Part shown: in pieces, positions 46,601 to 59,949 of the stretch
Layout of the letters: each line of letters begins with the position of its first letter
How positions within the stretch are numbered: the first letter of the stretch is position 1
From: Ignelater luminosus
Lineage: Eukaryota > Arthropoda > Insecta > Coleoptera > Elateridae
Direction of reading: 5' to 3'
Length of the DNA: 64,000 nt
Assembly (NCBI GenBank): GCA_011009095.1
Contig: VTPC01090430.1
Location: forward strand, 1 to 64,000
Program-made: the position numbers and the translations under genes
The notes under the pieces: model-generated
Told to the model about the DNA's origin: nothing
The model's input: the letters and a program-made list of their open reading frames with translations, nothing else
Databases searched by the model: none

Positions 46601-49600
46601 CTGTGGATGAGAGCTCATTATTACTTTCAAGCATTAAAAGATTGCAAGCAGCTACTTCAATGCCTTGGTGGATTTTTTCCAAAGAAGGCCTGGAAGGTTT
46701 CTTAAAATGCTTGTGGTTTTGCTCTACTTGTGCGCTTTATTAGACCCGTTCTGCAAAAATTCAAAACACACTCGCACACTTCTCCCAGTAGAAACAGTCT
46801 CGTCAAACTTATTCTTCATTCAAATCCGTCCACTAGTTGAAACTAAAGAGATGTCAAGTGACTAGAATGATAATCTATGAAAAAACGAGTGAAAGTAAAT
46901 GGGAAACTTTAGAAAAAAATTTTATTTTTCAAGCCCCAGAGCATCAATTTTCTTTCTGGTCTAGTTCTTCCTTGGGTTGGATTTGATGCTTTATCTCTGA
47001 AGTCAAGACTTTAGTAACTAAACTTGCAAGGAAGAATCGGGATAGTCTTCGGCAAGATGTATTAGAATGTCCTGGCAAAATTACAAAAAAGATGTTTTGC
47101 ATTTACAATCAACTTTTAGATTAATTTGTGAATTTTAAAAATATTTAATTTAAACATGACGTCTTAATTTTGATAATTGAAGATTCAACGTTAATACATT
47201 TTTTTGCTTCCTTTAATTACAGCTCCTTTTTTACTATCAAAGTCCACCACCTGACTAGTCTGGTGCAGCTTACTTTAATGTTTAAATTGCATAGTTATTA
47301 CTTAGTATAACGTATAACATTAGTTAGAAGAGAATCAGATTTAAAAATAAAAAGATTCTGCTCAGAAGATTGTGCAGAAATTACTTTTACTATAAGTGGA
47401 AATAATGTGAGGTTATATCATGATTGCATTAAAAACAGATATTTGCCAAATTAAGATTGATTAACCTATGTATGGTAGTTTTTATATAACCCTCGTATAT
47501 ATCAAAACTTTCAGCGGAATGTTAATATCAAAATATGTGCATTCCGCACTAAATTCCAACTTTAATAATGTCAACAGTAAAGCCAAAAGAGAGCAGCAAT
47601 AAGACCTTTAGTCTCTTATTTTCTTTTGGTACTTTTATGAAATAAAGAAAAGAATTCTAATATTTATTTCATTTTTACGATTTTTGCCATATTTTGCTTA
47701 ACAGCCTGTCATATTTTTCTCTTCTATATAATTAATATTTCTTAGATGTAAAAATAAATTAATAAACCAGCTTTTCGTGAAAATAGCCAAACAGATATAA
47801 AATCCAACAAGAGAATAACAAAGTTCTAAAAAGGTATTTTTGGTATGTTACGGCAGGCGTAGTACCTTCAAAATTGTCTTTTATGTATTCCGGGATTTTA
47901 GGCGGTCATAAAACAAAACAAACCTTGTGGTGGTTGAATCTTTTGTAGGTAGTTGCCTTTATGTGTTACGGATATGCGGCAGAAGTATGTGACGCAAATG
48001 GGAAAAAGCTAAACTGAAGGGAAGATAAAATCTTTTGCAAAAAGGTTTTAATATTAACTTTTATATTTTATTAGAAAATATCAAATATTATAATAGAAGA
48101 CTTTAAAATTATCTTAGGATTTAAGAAAGTAAGAATCTGTTTTAAAAACTTTTCTAGAAATCTCACAAATAATCTACTTATAGAGAACGTCTTTTGTAGC
48201 GAGTGGGACGTATGTATATTCTCAAACACGAAACTCGAAAAAGACAACTAAATTGGATTGAAACTTTTAAAAAAGTAAAAAAGGCTATTATTGAAGGGAC
48301 TGTATATGATAAAACTATAAAATAAGAAATTATATTAAAAACAAAAGAAGAAGCCACAGTAAACACTTTTTACTAAAATTGGTTCAATGACATTTCGTGT
48401 AATTCTAAAAACCTTTATAAACCATTTTGTCTTTGAGAAAAAGATGAGTACATTTGAATGGTTACATTCGAGTGCCTGAGCAGATATTGTACAATAATTT
48501 TGCTGACAAATCTAAATCCAAAAACTGCGACCTCGCATTTCTTCATGTTTATGTACTACTTCAATTGCTAGAAATAATTAATAGTAAAAAAGTATTAATC
48601 ACTTGGTATTCTCATTTCAAAATGTATTGATCTAAGTAACGGTAAAGCTTGACCTTGAGCACTCAATATCACAACAAACTCATTTGAGGAGTCAACATGA
48701 TATAACGCTAAACGAATTTTAATGAATTTAGTCAAGTACCTTTATTGATCAGCAGGAAAATCTGTGAGTATTTACATAATTCCGCCAACTTACAACTTCA
48801 CTGTTATTTAGAGCTAGAAGATATTTGAAATAAACATATAATTAGAACAAAACAACTGAGTGTTTAAAACCCACTTTAATTTAGCAACTAATTGCCTTAA
48901 TTCTGCTACCAGTTAACTCTTTAAATTAAGCCCTCGCATTTTAAACAAAACTAAAAACCTTAAGCTTCCAAACTAAAACTTTCAGAATCCAAAACTACAA
49001 ATAATACTCTTGAATTGGTAAAATGAAGTACAAAGTCAAAAGAAAAAATCAACAAAATTAGAACAACTCTAAATTCGGTGAAGTCTTCAATAGTTGGACA
49101 TTTATTATCTAGTGTAACACAGAAAGATAAAAAACCATAAACGTCCATTAAGCTTTGTAACTTTAAAGTTTGGCAATTATAATCTCAGTACTACATTGTA
49201 AAGCGTCAAAATCAGTTCTAGAAGAAATCAAACGAAAAGCCTTATTGAACATTAATAAATTAACTAGGTGTTACGCTTCAAATGATATCAACAACATAAA
49301 TAAGAACCTAAGAATCAGAACTGCATTCCACTGGTGTCATAAGAATGAATGAAAGTAATCAATAAAAATAGCAACAGCCTTAAGTTTTGAAATTTGAAGT
49401 TTAGAGTGTATTCGATAGATTTCGATATAATGTTCCGAACTGTAGTGCCACCAAGCGGCGAATTTGAAAACTGCCTGTTCAGCAACTCCACTGGGAAATA
49501 ACCCAAAAACTAGACATAATAATTGAGTATTTTCTAAATTCCAAACTTTGATTTGCAATGCCTCGTGTTCACTAGAGGAAAATACACAGTAGATGACTTT

Positions 49601-52600
49601 TCTCAATAATTGACATCAAAGAAGATTTCCCTTAGCAAAGCAGCTGCAAAGTAACTTTCTGGAGTCTAAGTACCATATTATACTCTTAATCTTAAATCAC
49701 CTAAGAGTTCAATAACGATAACTTTTATTTTAGATGTGAAATACTTAGAAATATCATTTTGAGTTAGTTGGAGAGGCTTCGACTATAACTATATGACCCA
49801 TTAAGTTTATTTCTCTTCTATCAAACGCAACGTATCTACTTTAACTTCTAGATGTTGTTGTATAAGATGGTAACATATCAAAAGAAACGATAGTGAAAGC
49901 ATTTCTAGAACAGCTGCAACAGCAGAGACATGCTATGGAAACTCAACCTTCCTCCTGGGTAGAATGTAACAGCTAAGACCTTAATCAAAAGTCGATTTGC
50001 AGAAACCAGAAAAAGGTGCTTTTGTTTTTTGCTTCATCGAATGGCTATGGTGATAGTTTGTTTCCTGATGGATCTAAGAAGTCGAAGTTTTGGAGTTCAA
50101 GCAGTGAAGACGAATTACATAATGCCTGAGATGGTTTTGGGATTTCACGAAGACTTTGCTGGGATTTATTTTCTTTATGAAGGAAACTCCAAAAAGCAAC
50201 GACTAAAAAATGTATTTGATTTTGAACCCCAACACATTGACAGCTAAATTCTTTGTCAGATTAACCAAAGTATAAAACGCCTTCATGTTCCCCGAAGTTG
50301 ATGACTTTCAAACCATCAAATGTGATATGGTTCAAGGCTAATTTCCTATAAGAAAGAAGTGTATTACAGTATTACACAGTCATTCAGACTCATGGATGAA
50401 ACTGAGCTTGGCTTGATATGTGGCTTTACCTGTTTTTCACAAAGAAAAAGTGTTACTCATTCATCCTACGCTATAAGTATCAAATGCTATATGAGTAAAA
50501 TGTCGAAAGAAACAATCAAGTATCTCATCTGTCAATGCAAAGATGTTGTCCCAAGCAGACTGTAAAGGCAAAACTACATATATCACTCGGCAAACGATTA
50601 AAGCAGCCTTATAAAGCCAAAAATATTAAGAATTAACAGATTGCGAAATTATAGTTTAGTATTAAGGTTTGTGTCAAATTTCTGTGAATTGGCAACATTT
50701 TTCAGTCAACTTTTTTGATTTTGCTTTTCGATTTACTTACTATTTCACTGATTAACTCTCAACTATATTTTAGTCGATTATTTCAGGTTTCTAATTTTCT
50801 TTCTATTATTAGTAGATCAGACCTTATTCACATCTAGTACTCATTTTAGTAGTATCTTTAGATATGCATTTTGCATTATTTCCAGGTTTTTAGTAAATAA
50901 ACTGCTGTTTCGTCTATTAATTAATTCCACCTTTATTGATTTTATTTCCTAAACTTCTTGTATTAATATTATATAGTGACCTAGTTTTTCTATCAAATGT
51001 GTATCTATCAGTTCTTTTAAATACATGTCTAGATATACTCTTTTGTTTTGACGATAATTAATAAAATACCTGCTGAATCTGACTCTTATGTTCAATGTCT
51101 CTGGGTATCTATAAGTGCCTTTGTGTAAACTTTAAAAAAACCACCCCCCTTTAAAGTCAACTCTTTTTTTTCTTTTTTATTTCTTGAGAGTCTTCCTTGA
51201 ACCAATCGAAATTCCGCCCCTTTGATTAGACAATTACAGTCTTTGTGCGCTTTTTACCGCACCGTCGCATTAAATTCGCGTGTAAGTCTTGAAACGATCT
51301 TGAAGACAGTTATTTATACTTGCGGAAATATAACCTCACAGTAAAAATCTGCTTGTCTGAAACGACATTTACTGTCTCCTTAAACCGCGACTCTTTTTAA
51401 TTTTCTAATTCCACTGGGAAATTCTTGTTTACAGATATAAAAACTCCTTTAGCACTACCGATGGTTATGGTGTTTTTATTTATTTTTTTTCCTGGCGTTT
51501 AGAGTTGCTTCTGGCGCATGGTTTGTTAACTGGCTTGCTGTTTAGCTACTTCTGTAAATCCAATAATGTTTTCTAACCTCACTTTTACTGCAGTAGTGTT
51601 GGTTTATGATTAACTATTGGTAGCTTCTTGAACGATTAGCTTCATAGTAGTTTTGCCATTCTCTAATTGTGCTCATAAATTATGATTCCTTATAATTATC
51701 TATGAATTTATTTCTATTTCTGTTTGAAATCATCTAATTTAAATTTTACATTTTGCGGAAACTTGTTTTAGAATTGATGTTTAATGTTTAAAGTAGTTCA
51801 TTCAAGAAAAAAATGATCTTCGACATAATAAAGCATTAAAGACACACAATAATTAATTGTCATGCATTAACCGTATACGCAGCTCAATAACCTTCATAAT
51901 ACATATCGTGAATAATAAATTTCCAATGTAATTTTTATTTCACCTATAGTAAACTCACATTAATAAGAAAGAAAATAATAGCGACACTTGCATGCATTTC
52001 ATTTAAAATCGAGTACAACGCAAATAGTTATTGAACACGTCTGTCTGGGAGACACGACTTTGGATTGCTGCTGCTCTAGACAATTATTATAAGCAACAGG
52101 TGACCTACATAATCAAAACAAAATAATGTAATTTTTCGACCTACATTTCCAGTTTTTAACGTAAAATACCTTTAATACTACTTATTACTCCATCAGATAG
52201 TTATTTATTTTATAACGCCATTTGTAGCTTCTTTTTTATTTTTCTTTTATACCTTAATGGTGTATATTGTAGTGCTCTTTTTCAAAAGGTCATAGGTGAG
52301 ATTCTAAAGCGTTATGTGTCTTTTCAGACTTTAGTTTATCATAGTTTTATAATCCCTTGAGATATAATAACGAATAAAATATAAAACGCTATTGGCGTTG
52401 CGTCTGCATTTGTTTGGATTACTGTTCAAATAGAATTCGTTATAAACTAGCTAAACTATGATATGAACACATTTCACATTCCTTCTGGTAACTGTATGAC
52501 AGATAATGAGATAGTACAAGGATTTGGTTGTGGTTTGCTGTTGATGTAGCGTACATTATTTAAAAGGTATTTCGAAGTCTCTTTGGAAGTCTGAGCATAA

Positions 52601-53279
52601 TCTAGGAGGCGAATATTAACTTATGGAAGTTAGTTCCTAAAAGACATAGAACCGTCCAAATCTGAAAATAATGATATAAAATTGATACATCAAATATTTT
52701 CTTTGCTATTTGCAAAATAGTAATTTTTTATTATTAACATCAAAATGACCAACCTTCAACAACTAAAAACTTTATTAGCTATGTTGCTTTTCGATGAACT
52801 GTATCACTCTTATAAGATTAGATAGATCTAATACTTTGTTTAAACTGAAGATATCTTTAAAGAATCTATATACTTATATACATTTATTTTAATCAACTGA
52901 ATTCAAATGAACAATTTCATGGATAAACACACAGTTCTATAACTAAACTGTCTTGTTTGGGGATTATGACATGCAGATTTTAGTGCTTTACTGATTCTTG
53001 TACCTTTTTCTCTGCAGCATATATTAAAACTGCTTTAAATTAATATAAAAATTTTAAGAAATAAAGCAAAGGTATCTTGATTTATTCTCCCTTATGAAAA
53101 TCTATGCTCAATACCTTTCAACTTAAATATAATAAATAATGAGAGACAAATATACAGGTGCGTCGTTAGTGGTGTACTAAGGTATGGAATTAATCTCTTT
53201 TATAACTATAACTAAAACTTTCGCATTATATTGAGATCAGGTCCGACTGTAGGTTAGCTTAAAAGAATAGATAAAAGCT
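43641..53279. other. Long intergenic stretch, unassigned short frames only
   Basis: About 9.6 kb. Frames at 45081-45320 (minus), 46498-46743 (plus) and 50029-50565 (plus, several pieces) have protein-like composition but no recognisable domain, and none has a clear splice or promoter context. They may be decayed element coding. Elsewhere the sequence is AT-rich; 51140-51180 is a pyrimidine-rich run. Confidence 0.4.
46498..46743 (+). pseudogene. Unassigned protein-like frame
   Basis: The 81-codon frame contains HYDKARQQAGDHVKISSGTM and AVDESSLLLSSIKRLQAATS, with a hydrophilic composition and no low complexity, unlike most chance frames here. Upstream frames around 46000-46490 are closed by stops. 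I do not recognise a family. It may be a fragment of a dead element or chance. Confidence 0.22.
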
Positions 53280-53690
53280 TGACAGGTCCGGTAGAACTGC
53301 ACAATCGATTCCCGGTCACTATAGCTAGTCTAGCAGAAGGTGAAGCCAAAACTTGGGCTACTGCAGTTAGTATGGTAGAGAACAATATCGTGAGTGGTCT
53401 GTTGTAGAATAAAGTCTAATTTTGGAACATTGCATGTGGCTTGGTAAGGCAAATAAATCTAGGTCACTGCAGGTAAATTGGTGAAAAGCAAAGATCAAAT
53501 TTGGACTACCGCAAATGGTCTGGTAAAAAGCAAAGCCCGATGTTAGACTGGTGACATGGTGGGAAAAAACCAATTTTGGACCGCCGCAGGTGACCTAGAA
53601 AAAGGCAAAGCTCGACTTTAAGTCTCCGCAGGTAAAGGGAAAAGCCTGATATTGGGCTACCGTTGATGGTTTGGTGCAGGACAAAAATCA
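53280..53690. repeat. Minisatellite, unit about 40-45 bp, roughly nine degenerate copies
   Basis: The unit resembles TTTGGACTACCGCAGGTGGT followed by CTGGTAAAAAGCAAAGCTCGA. Copies of the GACTACCGCAGGT part fall near 53352, 53430, 53461, 53502, 53546, 53578, 53620 and 53655, spaced about 31-45 bases with indels; an earlier decayed copy starts near 53318. The two overlapping minus-strand frames 53367-53573 and 53506-53691 are products of the repeat. Unit divergence is moderate. Confidence 0.8.
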
Positions 53691-54578
53691 TAGAATCAAA
53701 TTAAATATAATTCACAAACATTTCTCTTAAACAAACACAGTTAGAACTCGGGAAAAGTCCATCGTAAATGATCTGTTGAGTCTACTCTGTAATAAAAAAC
53801 CAGAAAATGAAACCATAGGCTTTGAAAATGGATTATAACAAATAAGAGGCCTATTTCATCAACAAATTTTTATTTTGCTTTAATTGATAAGTGAAAAGGG
53901 CTCGATTAAACCACAACTCTTTGGATCTCTCTTTGCAGTTATGGTATCCGTCACTCTTGTAAACCTTACGCAGTAAGCTTCAAAACGATTATTAGCTGTT
54001 TGGAACTTTGGCATCGTGGATTCGGTTGAAGATCACATTCATGATAATGATGTGAACACTACCAGTTTTAATTTAGAGCAAAAAGGTGCATTTTAGGCCA
54101 ATATTCCAGTGAGACCCCAGAAAGCATCTAAATCTTTCCGCACCTTTTAATATCATCAGCAAACTCGTTTCGTCATCGATGTCTTTTGCAGTGATTTTAG
54201 TGCTTTTCTCTTTACGGTTATATAAGTCCCAATCGAATAGGACCTACAGAGGATTCTTCAGAGGTGTGTAACTGAACCGTACATCGATCGGTACTACACG
54301 TATTCAATTGCTCAGACTAAACGGTTGAGATTAGAAATGTGTATCAAATGGCAATAAACCCTGTACCTTGTCACCTATCGATGGATATCTAGAAAATCTA
54401 TAGTAAATAGTAGTGTTCACTTTTAACTAGTTTTTGCGTTGCGCATTTTCTTAGTGTGCCCTGTCTAATTTTCCACAAGCGTGCGCTCAGACAACGACAA
54501 AAACACAGGCATTCCTTGATATGCTGAAAATTGATGACACAATACATATCATATTGCACATTAAGAGAATTTTTTACA
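53691..54578. other. Intergenic DNA, nothing recognised
   Basis: May include the 5' part of the LINE that follows, but no ORF1 or endonuclease start was recognised here. Confidence 0.4.
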
Positions 54579-55615
54579 TAGAGGTAGTGCTATCATAATC
54601 AAGAGCAACATAAAACACCATCTAGAAAATGGAATTCAAACAGAGGAATTTCAAGTTACAGTGCTATCTGCAAGTATAAATAATCAAAAAAATCAATATA
54701 GCAGCCATATACATTGTACCAAAACAAAATTTAAAGAAAGAGCTAATCAGGTATACTTTAAAAACTTGGAGAGTAATTCATTTTGGGAGATGGTTTTAAC
54801 GCCAAAGACCAAAGATGGTTTCGTATACTACAGAAAGAAGCGACTTTATGAAGCAATCGAAAAACTAAACTGTGAATATATTGGTGCTGGTAAGCCTACC
54901 TACTGGCCCACGATCGCGTAAAAACCAGAACTCGCAGATTTCTTTATACTGAGAAAAGTTTCTATGAACTACCTTTAGGTGGAAGAGAAGATAAAGACGA
55001 GCTAAACAATTTATCACAGAAACTAAAACGAGAGATTATTAACATAAAAAATGAAACGATAAAGAATTTTCAATTGAATCAGAACCAGCTAGAGTACCGA
55101 TAAGGTTCCGGTCGATACGATTTGATGACTGGAAGGATTATTAAAGAACTACCTGTTGTTACTGATTAATGCATCGTTTAGGCTCAGATATGTATGGAAA
55201 ATTGCTGAAATCACTATGATCCAGAAGCCAAGTAAAGATATAAATAAACTAACTTCATATAGACCGATCTCTCTGTTGCCTATCATTTCCAAACTTTTTG
55301 AAACGATACTTCTCAAAAGACTGTAATAGAAAAGGAAAAGATAATTCCTAACAATTTGAGTTTGAGCAACAGAATTCCACCAACGAACAGATGCACAGGA
55401 TTGTAAATGTTATAGAAAAAGTTTATGATTATGAAGATAAGAAAGTTTGTATTGTACTGTTTCTTGATGTAACCAAAGCCTTTGATAGGAAGATGAATAT
55501 TCTGAAGGCAAAACTGGGATCAGTGCTCTACCTATTGTACACTCGTGATATTCCGAAATTGAACAGGTGAGGATATTGCCACTAAACAACTGAAGAAAAT
55601 CATAGATTCCATCTA

Positions 55616-56886
55616 CCAGGTGTATACCTATGAAATGAGACTTTTTTTTTCAATTTTAAACGTTTATTAACAAAAAATGGTTACAAATTTAATCTTCAAA
55701 ATAATAGCCATCGCTAGCGACACATTTTAGCCATCTCTCAGGCAATTTGTGAATGCCGCGCCAAAACAATTGGCCGTCTTTGGCCGCAAACCAATCATCG
55801 AGCCATTTTTTGGCTTCTTCGTGAGAATTGAAGCGCTGCTCGGAAAGTGCGTGGCCCATCGATGCAAACAAATGATAATCGGAAGGCGCCAAGTCTGGGG
55901 AGTAAGCCGCATGCACCAGCGGTTCCCAATCGTACGTCTCCACCAATTCCCGGGTCGCTCTTGTTCGATGTGGTGGTGCATTGTCATCAAGAAAAATTAC
56001 TTTGTGACGCCGATCGGCATATTCTGGGCGTTTTCGGTGTATAGCGCTGTTCAAATCGGCCAATTGTCGTTGGTAGCGTGCACCGTCAACTGTTTCACCT
56101 GGTTTTAATAGCTCGTACCAAATCATACCATGCTGATCCCAGAAAACACACAGCATTGCCTTGCGGCCGAAGCGATTTGGTTTGGCCGTTGATTTTGGCT
56201 TGTGGCCGGGCGGACCATACGATCGTTAACGCTTGGGATTGGAGAAATACACCCGTAACGATTCGATGCAAAAAAGACTTCCTTTTGAACCGGGAGAGCA
56301 GCATTTCACAAGTGGTTTTTCGGTTCTCTTGCTGCCTTTCAGTCAGTTCATGCGGCACCCATCTTCCGACCTTTAAAATCATGCCCATGTCTTTCAAACG
56401 TTTGCAAATGGTTTTTTGGGTCACTCCCAACTGCTCTGCCATCATTTCTTGCGTTTGACCATCATCTTCATTCAACAATGCTTGCAATTCGGTGTCCTCA
56501 AACTTTTTCGGTGGCCGGCCACGTTCCTCGTTCTCCACGCTAAAATCACCACTTCGGAATTCTTCAAACCACCTGAAGCACTGTGCTCTGCTTAGAGCAT
56601 GTCCACCGTAAGCTTCTATAAGCATTTGATGAGCTTGAGAAGCGTTTTTCTTCAATTGATAACAGAAAATCAACGATGTCCGCAAATCGTAGTTTGAAGG
56701 CACGAAATTCGACATTTTTAAGAGCGAAAAAAATGCGTTGTTGTATGAAACATCACAAACAATGAATTGAATATTGTTGACAGATGACAGACGAAAAAAA
56801 TAAGACATTTGGGACAGTTTAAAAATACTCCTAGCGACATCTGTGGTCTAATAGCTGAAAGTCTCATTTCATAGGTATACACCTGG
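55616..56886 (-). mobile_element. Mariner element D (mauritiana type, 1271 bp, dead)
   Basis: Inverted ends begin CCAGGTGTATACCTATGAAA and match over about 28 bases. TA flanks both sides (55614-55615 and 56887-56888). CCAGGTGTA is also how Mos1 ends begin, which agrees with the subfamily indicated by the protein. Confidence 0.95.
55689..56715 (-). pseudogene. Mariner (mauritiana-type) transposase, catalytic box deleted
   Basis: Starts MSNFVPSNYDLRTSLIFCYQ at 56715 and ends GYYFED before the stop at 55689. The N-terminus has both helix-turn-helix parts and the canonical WVPHELTERQQENR linker. After KSFLHRIVTG the expected GDEKWIYFSNPKRK is damaged: about 14 bases covering DEKW, the first catalytic Asp, are missing and the frame shifts. 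A few codons on, AAA has become TAA (near 56227). The rest is open in the second frame and keeps VIFLDDNAPPHRT and YSPDLAPSDYHLF, the second and third Asp with 34 residues between. The element cannot transpose itself. Confidence 0.92.
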
Positions 56887-56957
56887 TACAAATGGGCAAG
56901 GACATGGCATATAGGCCTCGATGAGATCAGATCATCATATGTCAACTTTATGACTTC

Positions 56958-59048
56958 AGAGAATAAGTGATTGTGCGCGTACAGTGACTCGTAACTAATG
57001 AACAAGCTAGAGACTACATAGAAACTGTTGAGTAACTGGTAGATTGAACATTGTCAGAAGTAGGATCGGTTTAGGGAGTTAGGTTAAGAAACAGTAAAGA
57101 TAAATAGCTGGTTGGTCACTTGTTGCCCAGTTTTTATGTAATAGCATGATAACATGCAATAAAAAAAATTGCTTCCTATAAAATGAAATTAGTAAACTGA
57201 TATGGTGAGAAGATTGAAATTAAAATAAGAATTTCAGATAATGCATTTTTCTGAATTAAGTGTCATTGAAAATTTTAATTAAGAAACGATAAAATTCTTT
57301 TTCCTTTTATTTCAATTACTTCAAACTAAATACAATTTGTAATTAATTAAAGAGAAGAGCGTTTAATTTAAAAGAGTACTTTGCGTCCTATTCTTTTGTC
57401 CATGGCTAATTTAAAAATGAATTTAGAAATATCAGGGCAATTTAAACTTAAATATCTTAAAATCTCAAATCTTGTTTTTTATTTAGTACATATGTTGGTG
57501 ATTAAGATAAATTAATCGATTAAAAACGGCAAAATTTGAGTATTTAAATGCAGGCTCAACTGACTCGATTCTATTACAAAGGTGTAGCTATATTTAGGAT
57601 GAAATTATATGTAGTATGTCTACCGAAAATAAATTTAACTCGAAACGTACTTCAGAAGTGCAAATGACGGTTGTCTGGATTAAGGTAAACCAATTGAATT
57701 TACTTATGAGAATAGCTTATTTCGATGTTACAAATATTTAGTTAAATATTAATTTAAAGAGAAATGATGTTGATTAACAGGTCCTAAGAGACTTTTAATT
57801 ACTTTGTTCTGCGTTTTAAAATTAATTAAATCAATAAATATTCTTAATTATTTTGTAGAGGGGCTAAACTAAAAAATTTCTAGATTATCCATCGAATCCG
57901 TAAAAAATATTTCCTACAGACTATTATTTTATTATAATAAGATCAGTACAGCATCAATTTTCTATTCTTAAATTAAAGTAAATTTTGAAATTCGAATTAT
58001 TCTTATGATAATTGAATATTATTACATAAACGCTATAATATATTTATTCAATAGATAAAATCTATTATATCAATAGCGAGTAATAACAATTATAGATTAT
58101 CTTATACTATATTATTTACATGATTATAGTAGTAGGTGTTAATATGAATAAAATATAAAACTAAAATTACACCCAGAAAGTTAATAATAAACTAAAGCTA
58201 AAATCCTTAATAATTAAATCTGTAAAAGAGAAATTAAACGAAAAACTAAGTTAATAGACAAACTATCGATCTACCTGTCTTTTAAATAATAAACAAGACA
58301 TTCTTTAAACTATTTCATAATAATATAATAAAGCAACAAAATAAGCATTAAGATGAAGTAGCGATTATAAAGTGAAAACCACGTCACGAATATCCATAAA
58401 TTTATATTTTATTATCTGTTTCTGAAATAGAAGAAAATGACTTTCGGAAAATGTGCACATTTCATTATCAAAACTCGACTTTCTAAATTTCGTTTGCAAA
58501 TTAGTGAAACATGAAAACTTTAATAATCTGTAATCATGAAAAACGCCTATAAAGGAAACCTGTAGTGTAGAATAATAAAGTGGATTATAATATGCAACCT
58601 TGACTTTTCACAACTTTAAATATTACTATTTAAAATGTCCAGAAAAGTTTTTACCTACAGTTTTTCTCTTAAAAGTTTATCTATTATTAATACTTGTATA
58701 TTCCGGATTTCCCTGGTGTATTGAACGACCGACGTACCTATAAAGTAATATCTGAAGCTATTGGACAAACAAGAGATTTTAACATTGAAATGCAATTTTA
58801 GATATACAAAAAAATTTTATTTTACTCCGAAATGATGTATCGCATGACAAAATATGTTGAACGTAGATTTAAAAAACTACAAAATGTCATTTTGATTAAC
58901 TTTTTACTAAAACATAAAGATCAAAATCATCAGTCTAAAGTTACAAGGACACGTACTAACAATAAAGGAAATAAAGTAATATTAGAACTTTGGTTTTTAA
59001 ATTTCGAATGTCAAGCTTTTTATATTAAAAAGAAAAATAGAATCAAAG
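56958..59048. other. AT-rich intergenic DNA, nothing recognised
   Basis: No coding, RNA or repeat signal. The frame 58832-59104 ends in the CT microsatellite and is not considered a gene. Confidence 0.45.

Positions 59049-59075
<27 letters not shown>
59049..59075. repeat. (CT)13 microsatellite
   Basis: Thirteen perfect CT units plus C. Confidence 0.97.
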
Positions 59076-59079
<4 letters not shown>

Positions 59080-59949
59080 GACTATCGGATCTTGTAATCT
59101 TTAAACGAGATATTACAGTATTCTGTAATCTGATATAGTTTGAGATGCCATGGGTGTCTTAAGAAATTCTGCCATAGAAGGCCATGATCTGAAGATTTTT
59201 CTACGTCTATGATGTATTCGTATGTTCGAGCTAATATTCTTTTGGTTATCTAGTGTCTACGAGTGTTTAGAGTAAATTCCACCATGTTTTTCGGATTATC
59301 AGGCATTTAATAACATTATGAAAATCAATAACTGTATAAGTCCCTAATTTGGATTTGCAGCTTTATAATTCTGTATAAATTCCTTTTTTCCGTACAATTT
59401 GTGCGTAGCACTACGAATTATCTCAAGTTTTTCTTAGGTTGCAAACTAGTAATCTGTTAGTTTGAGTAGATTTGCTTCAGAATTTTTAGACATTGTTGAT
59501 AACATTATAAAAACTCGTATCTGTAAGTTTCTAAGTACTTTTTGTACGAACAACGTAGTACCACGGATTAGTGGCGAATATGACAGCTGAATCTGACATT
59601 AAACGCACCACACTCTGCTTACCACACGAAGGTGCTTTAAAAAGTTTTGCCGTAGACACCAAATACCCTAACGCCGGTCTTGCCGATACCACATTGATGA
59701 AATTATCATTTAAGGTTCTTTTCATAACTGTTAGATTTTTTTCTACAATGCCCTAAATCGAAAGTTTTTTCGCAGTTAATAACAATATTTTCTAGAAATA
59801 GTCATGCAATAAAATACTCACTAAAGTATTACTTTAGTAAAAATGCTAACGAACCCTGACTCTGAATTAGACAAGGAAGATAGATGGAACACTTTTAAAA
59901 ATTCTAACCTAAACTAAACAAAGTTGTGGATCTTCGAAAATAGTAAATA
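59076..59949. other. Intergenic DNA with an unassigned overlapping frame pair
   Basis: Frames on both strands at about 59531-59756 overlap. The minus one (SARPALGYLVSTAKLFKAPS) has no recognised domain. The stretch may hold the decayed 5' part of the LINE to the right. Confidence 0.35.

Larger units (their letters stand above)
54579..56957 (+). mobile_element. Jockey-type LINE fragment, split by mariner D
   Basis: Two parts, 54579-55615 and 56887-56957. The first holds an AP-endonuclease remnant (GGSAIIIKSNIKHHLENGIQ, then FILGDGFNAKDQRW and EAIEKLNCEYIGAGKPTYWP) and a reverse transcriptase remnant (KPSKDINKLTSYRPISLLPI, QFEFEQQNSTNEQMHRIVN, CIVLFLDVTKAFDR, GSVLYLLYTRDIPK). The catalytic DD region between the last block and the mariner is missing. 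Past the mariner the frame resumes: joined across one TA, the sequence reads IIDSIYKWARTWHIGLDEIR, which fits the LINE segment after the catalytic box. Frameshifts and stops are numerous. The block order and FxRQQHSTxEQ/HRIVN style suit the jockey clade. Confidence 0.82.

Noticed and set aside
50029-50565. Series of plus-strand frames with protein-like segments
   Set aside because: They need several frame changes and match no family I can name with confidence.
53367-53691. Two minus-strand frames of 61 and 68 codons
   Set aside because: They are translations of the minisatellite; the repeating amino-acid pattern follows the DNA unit.
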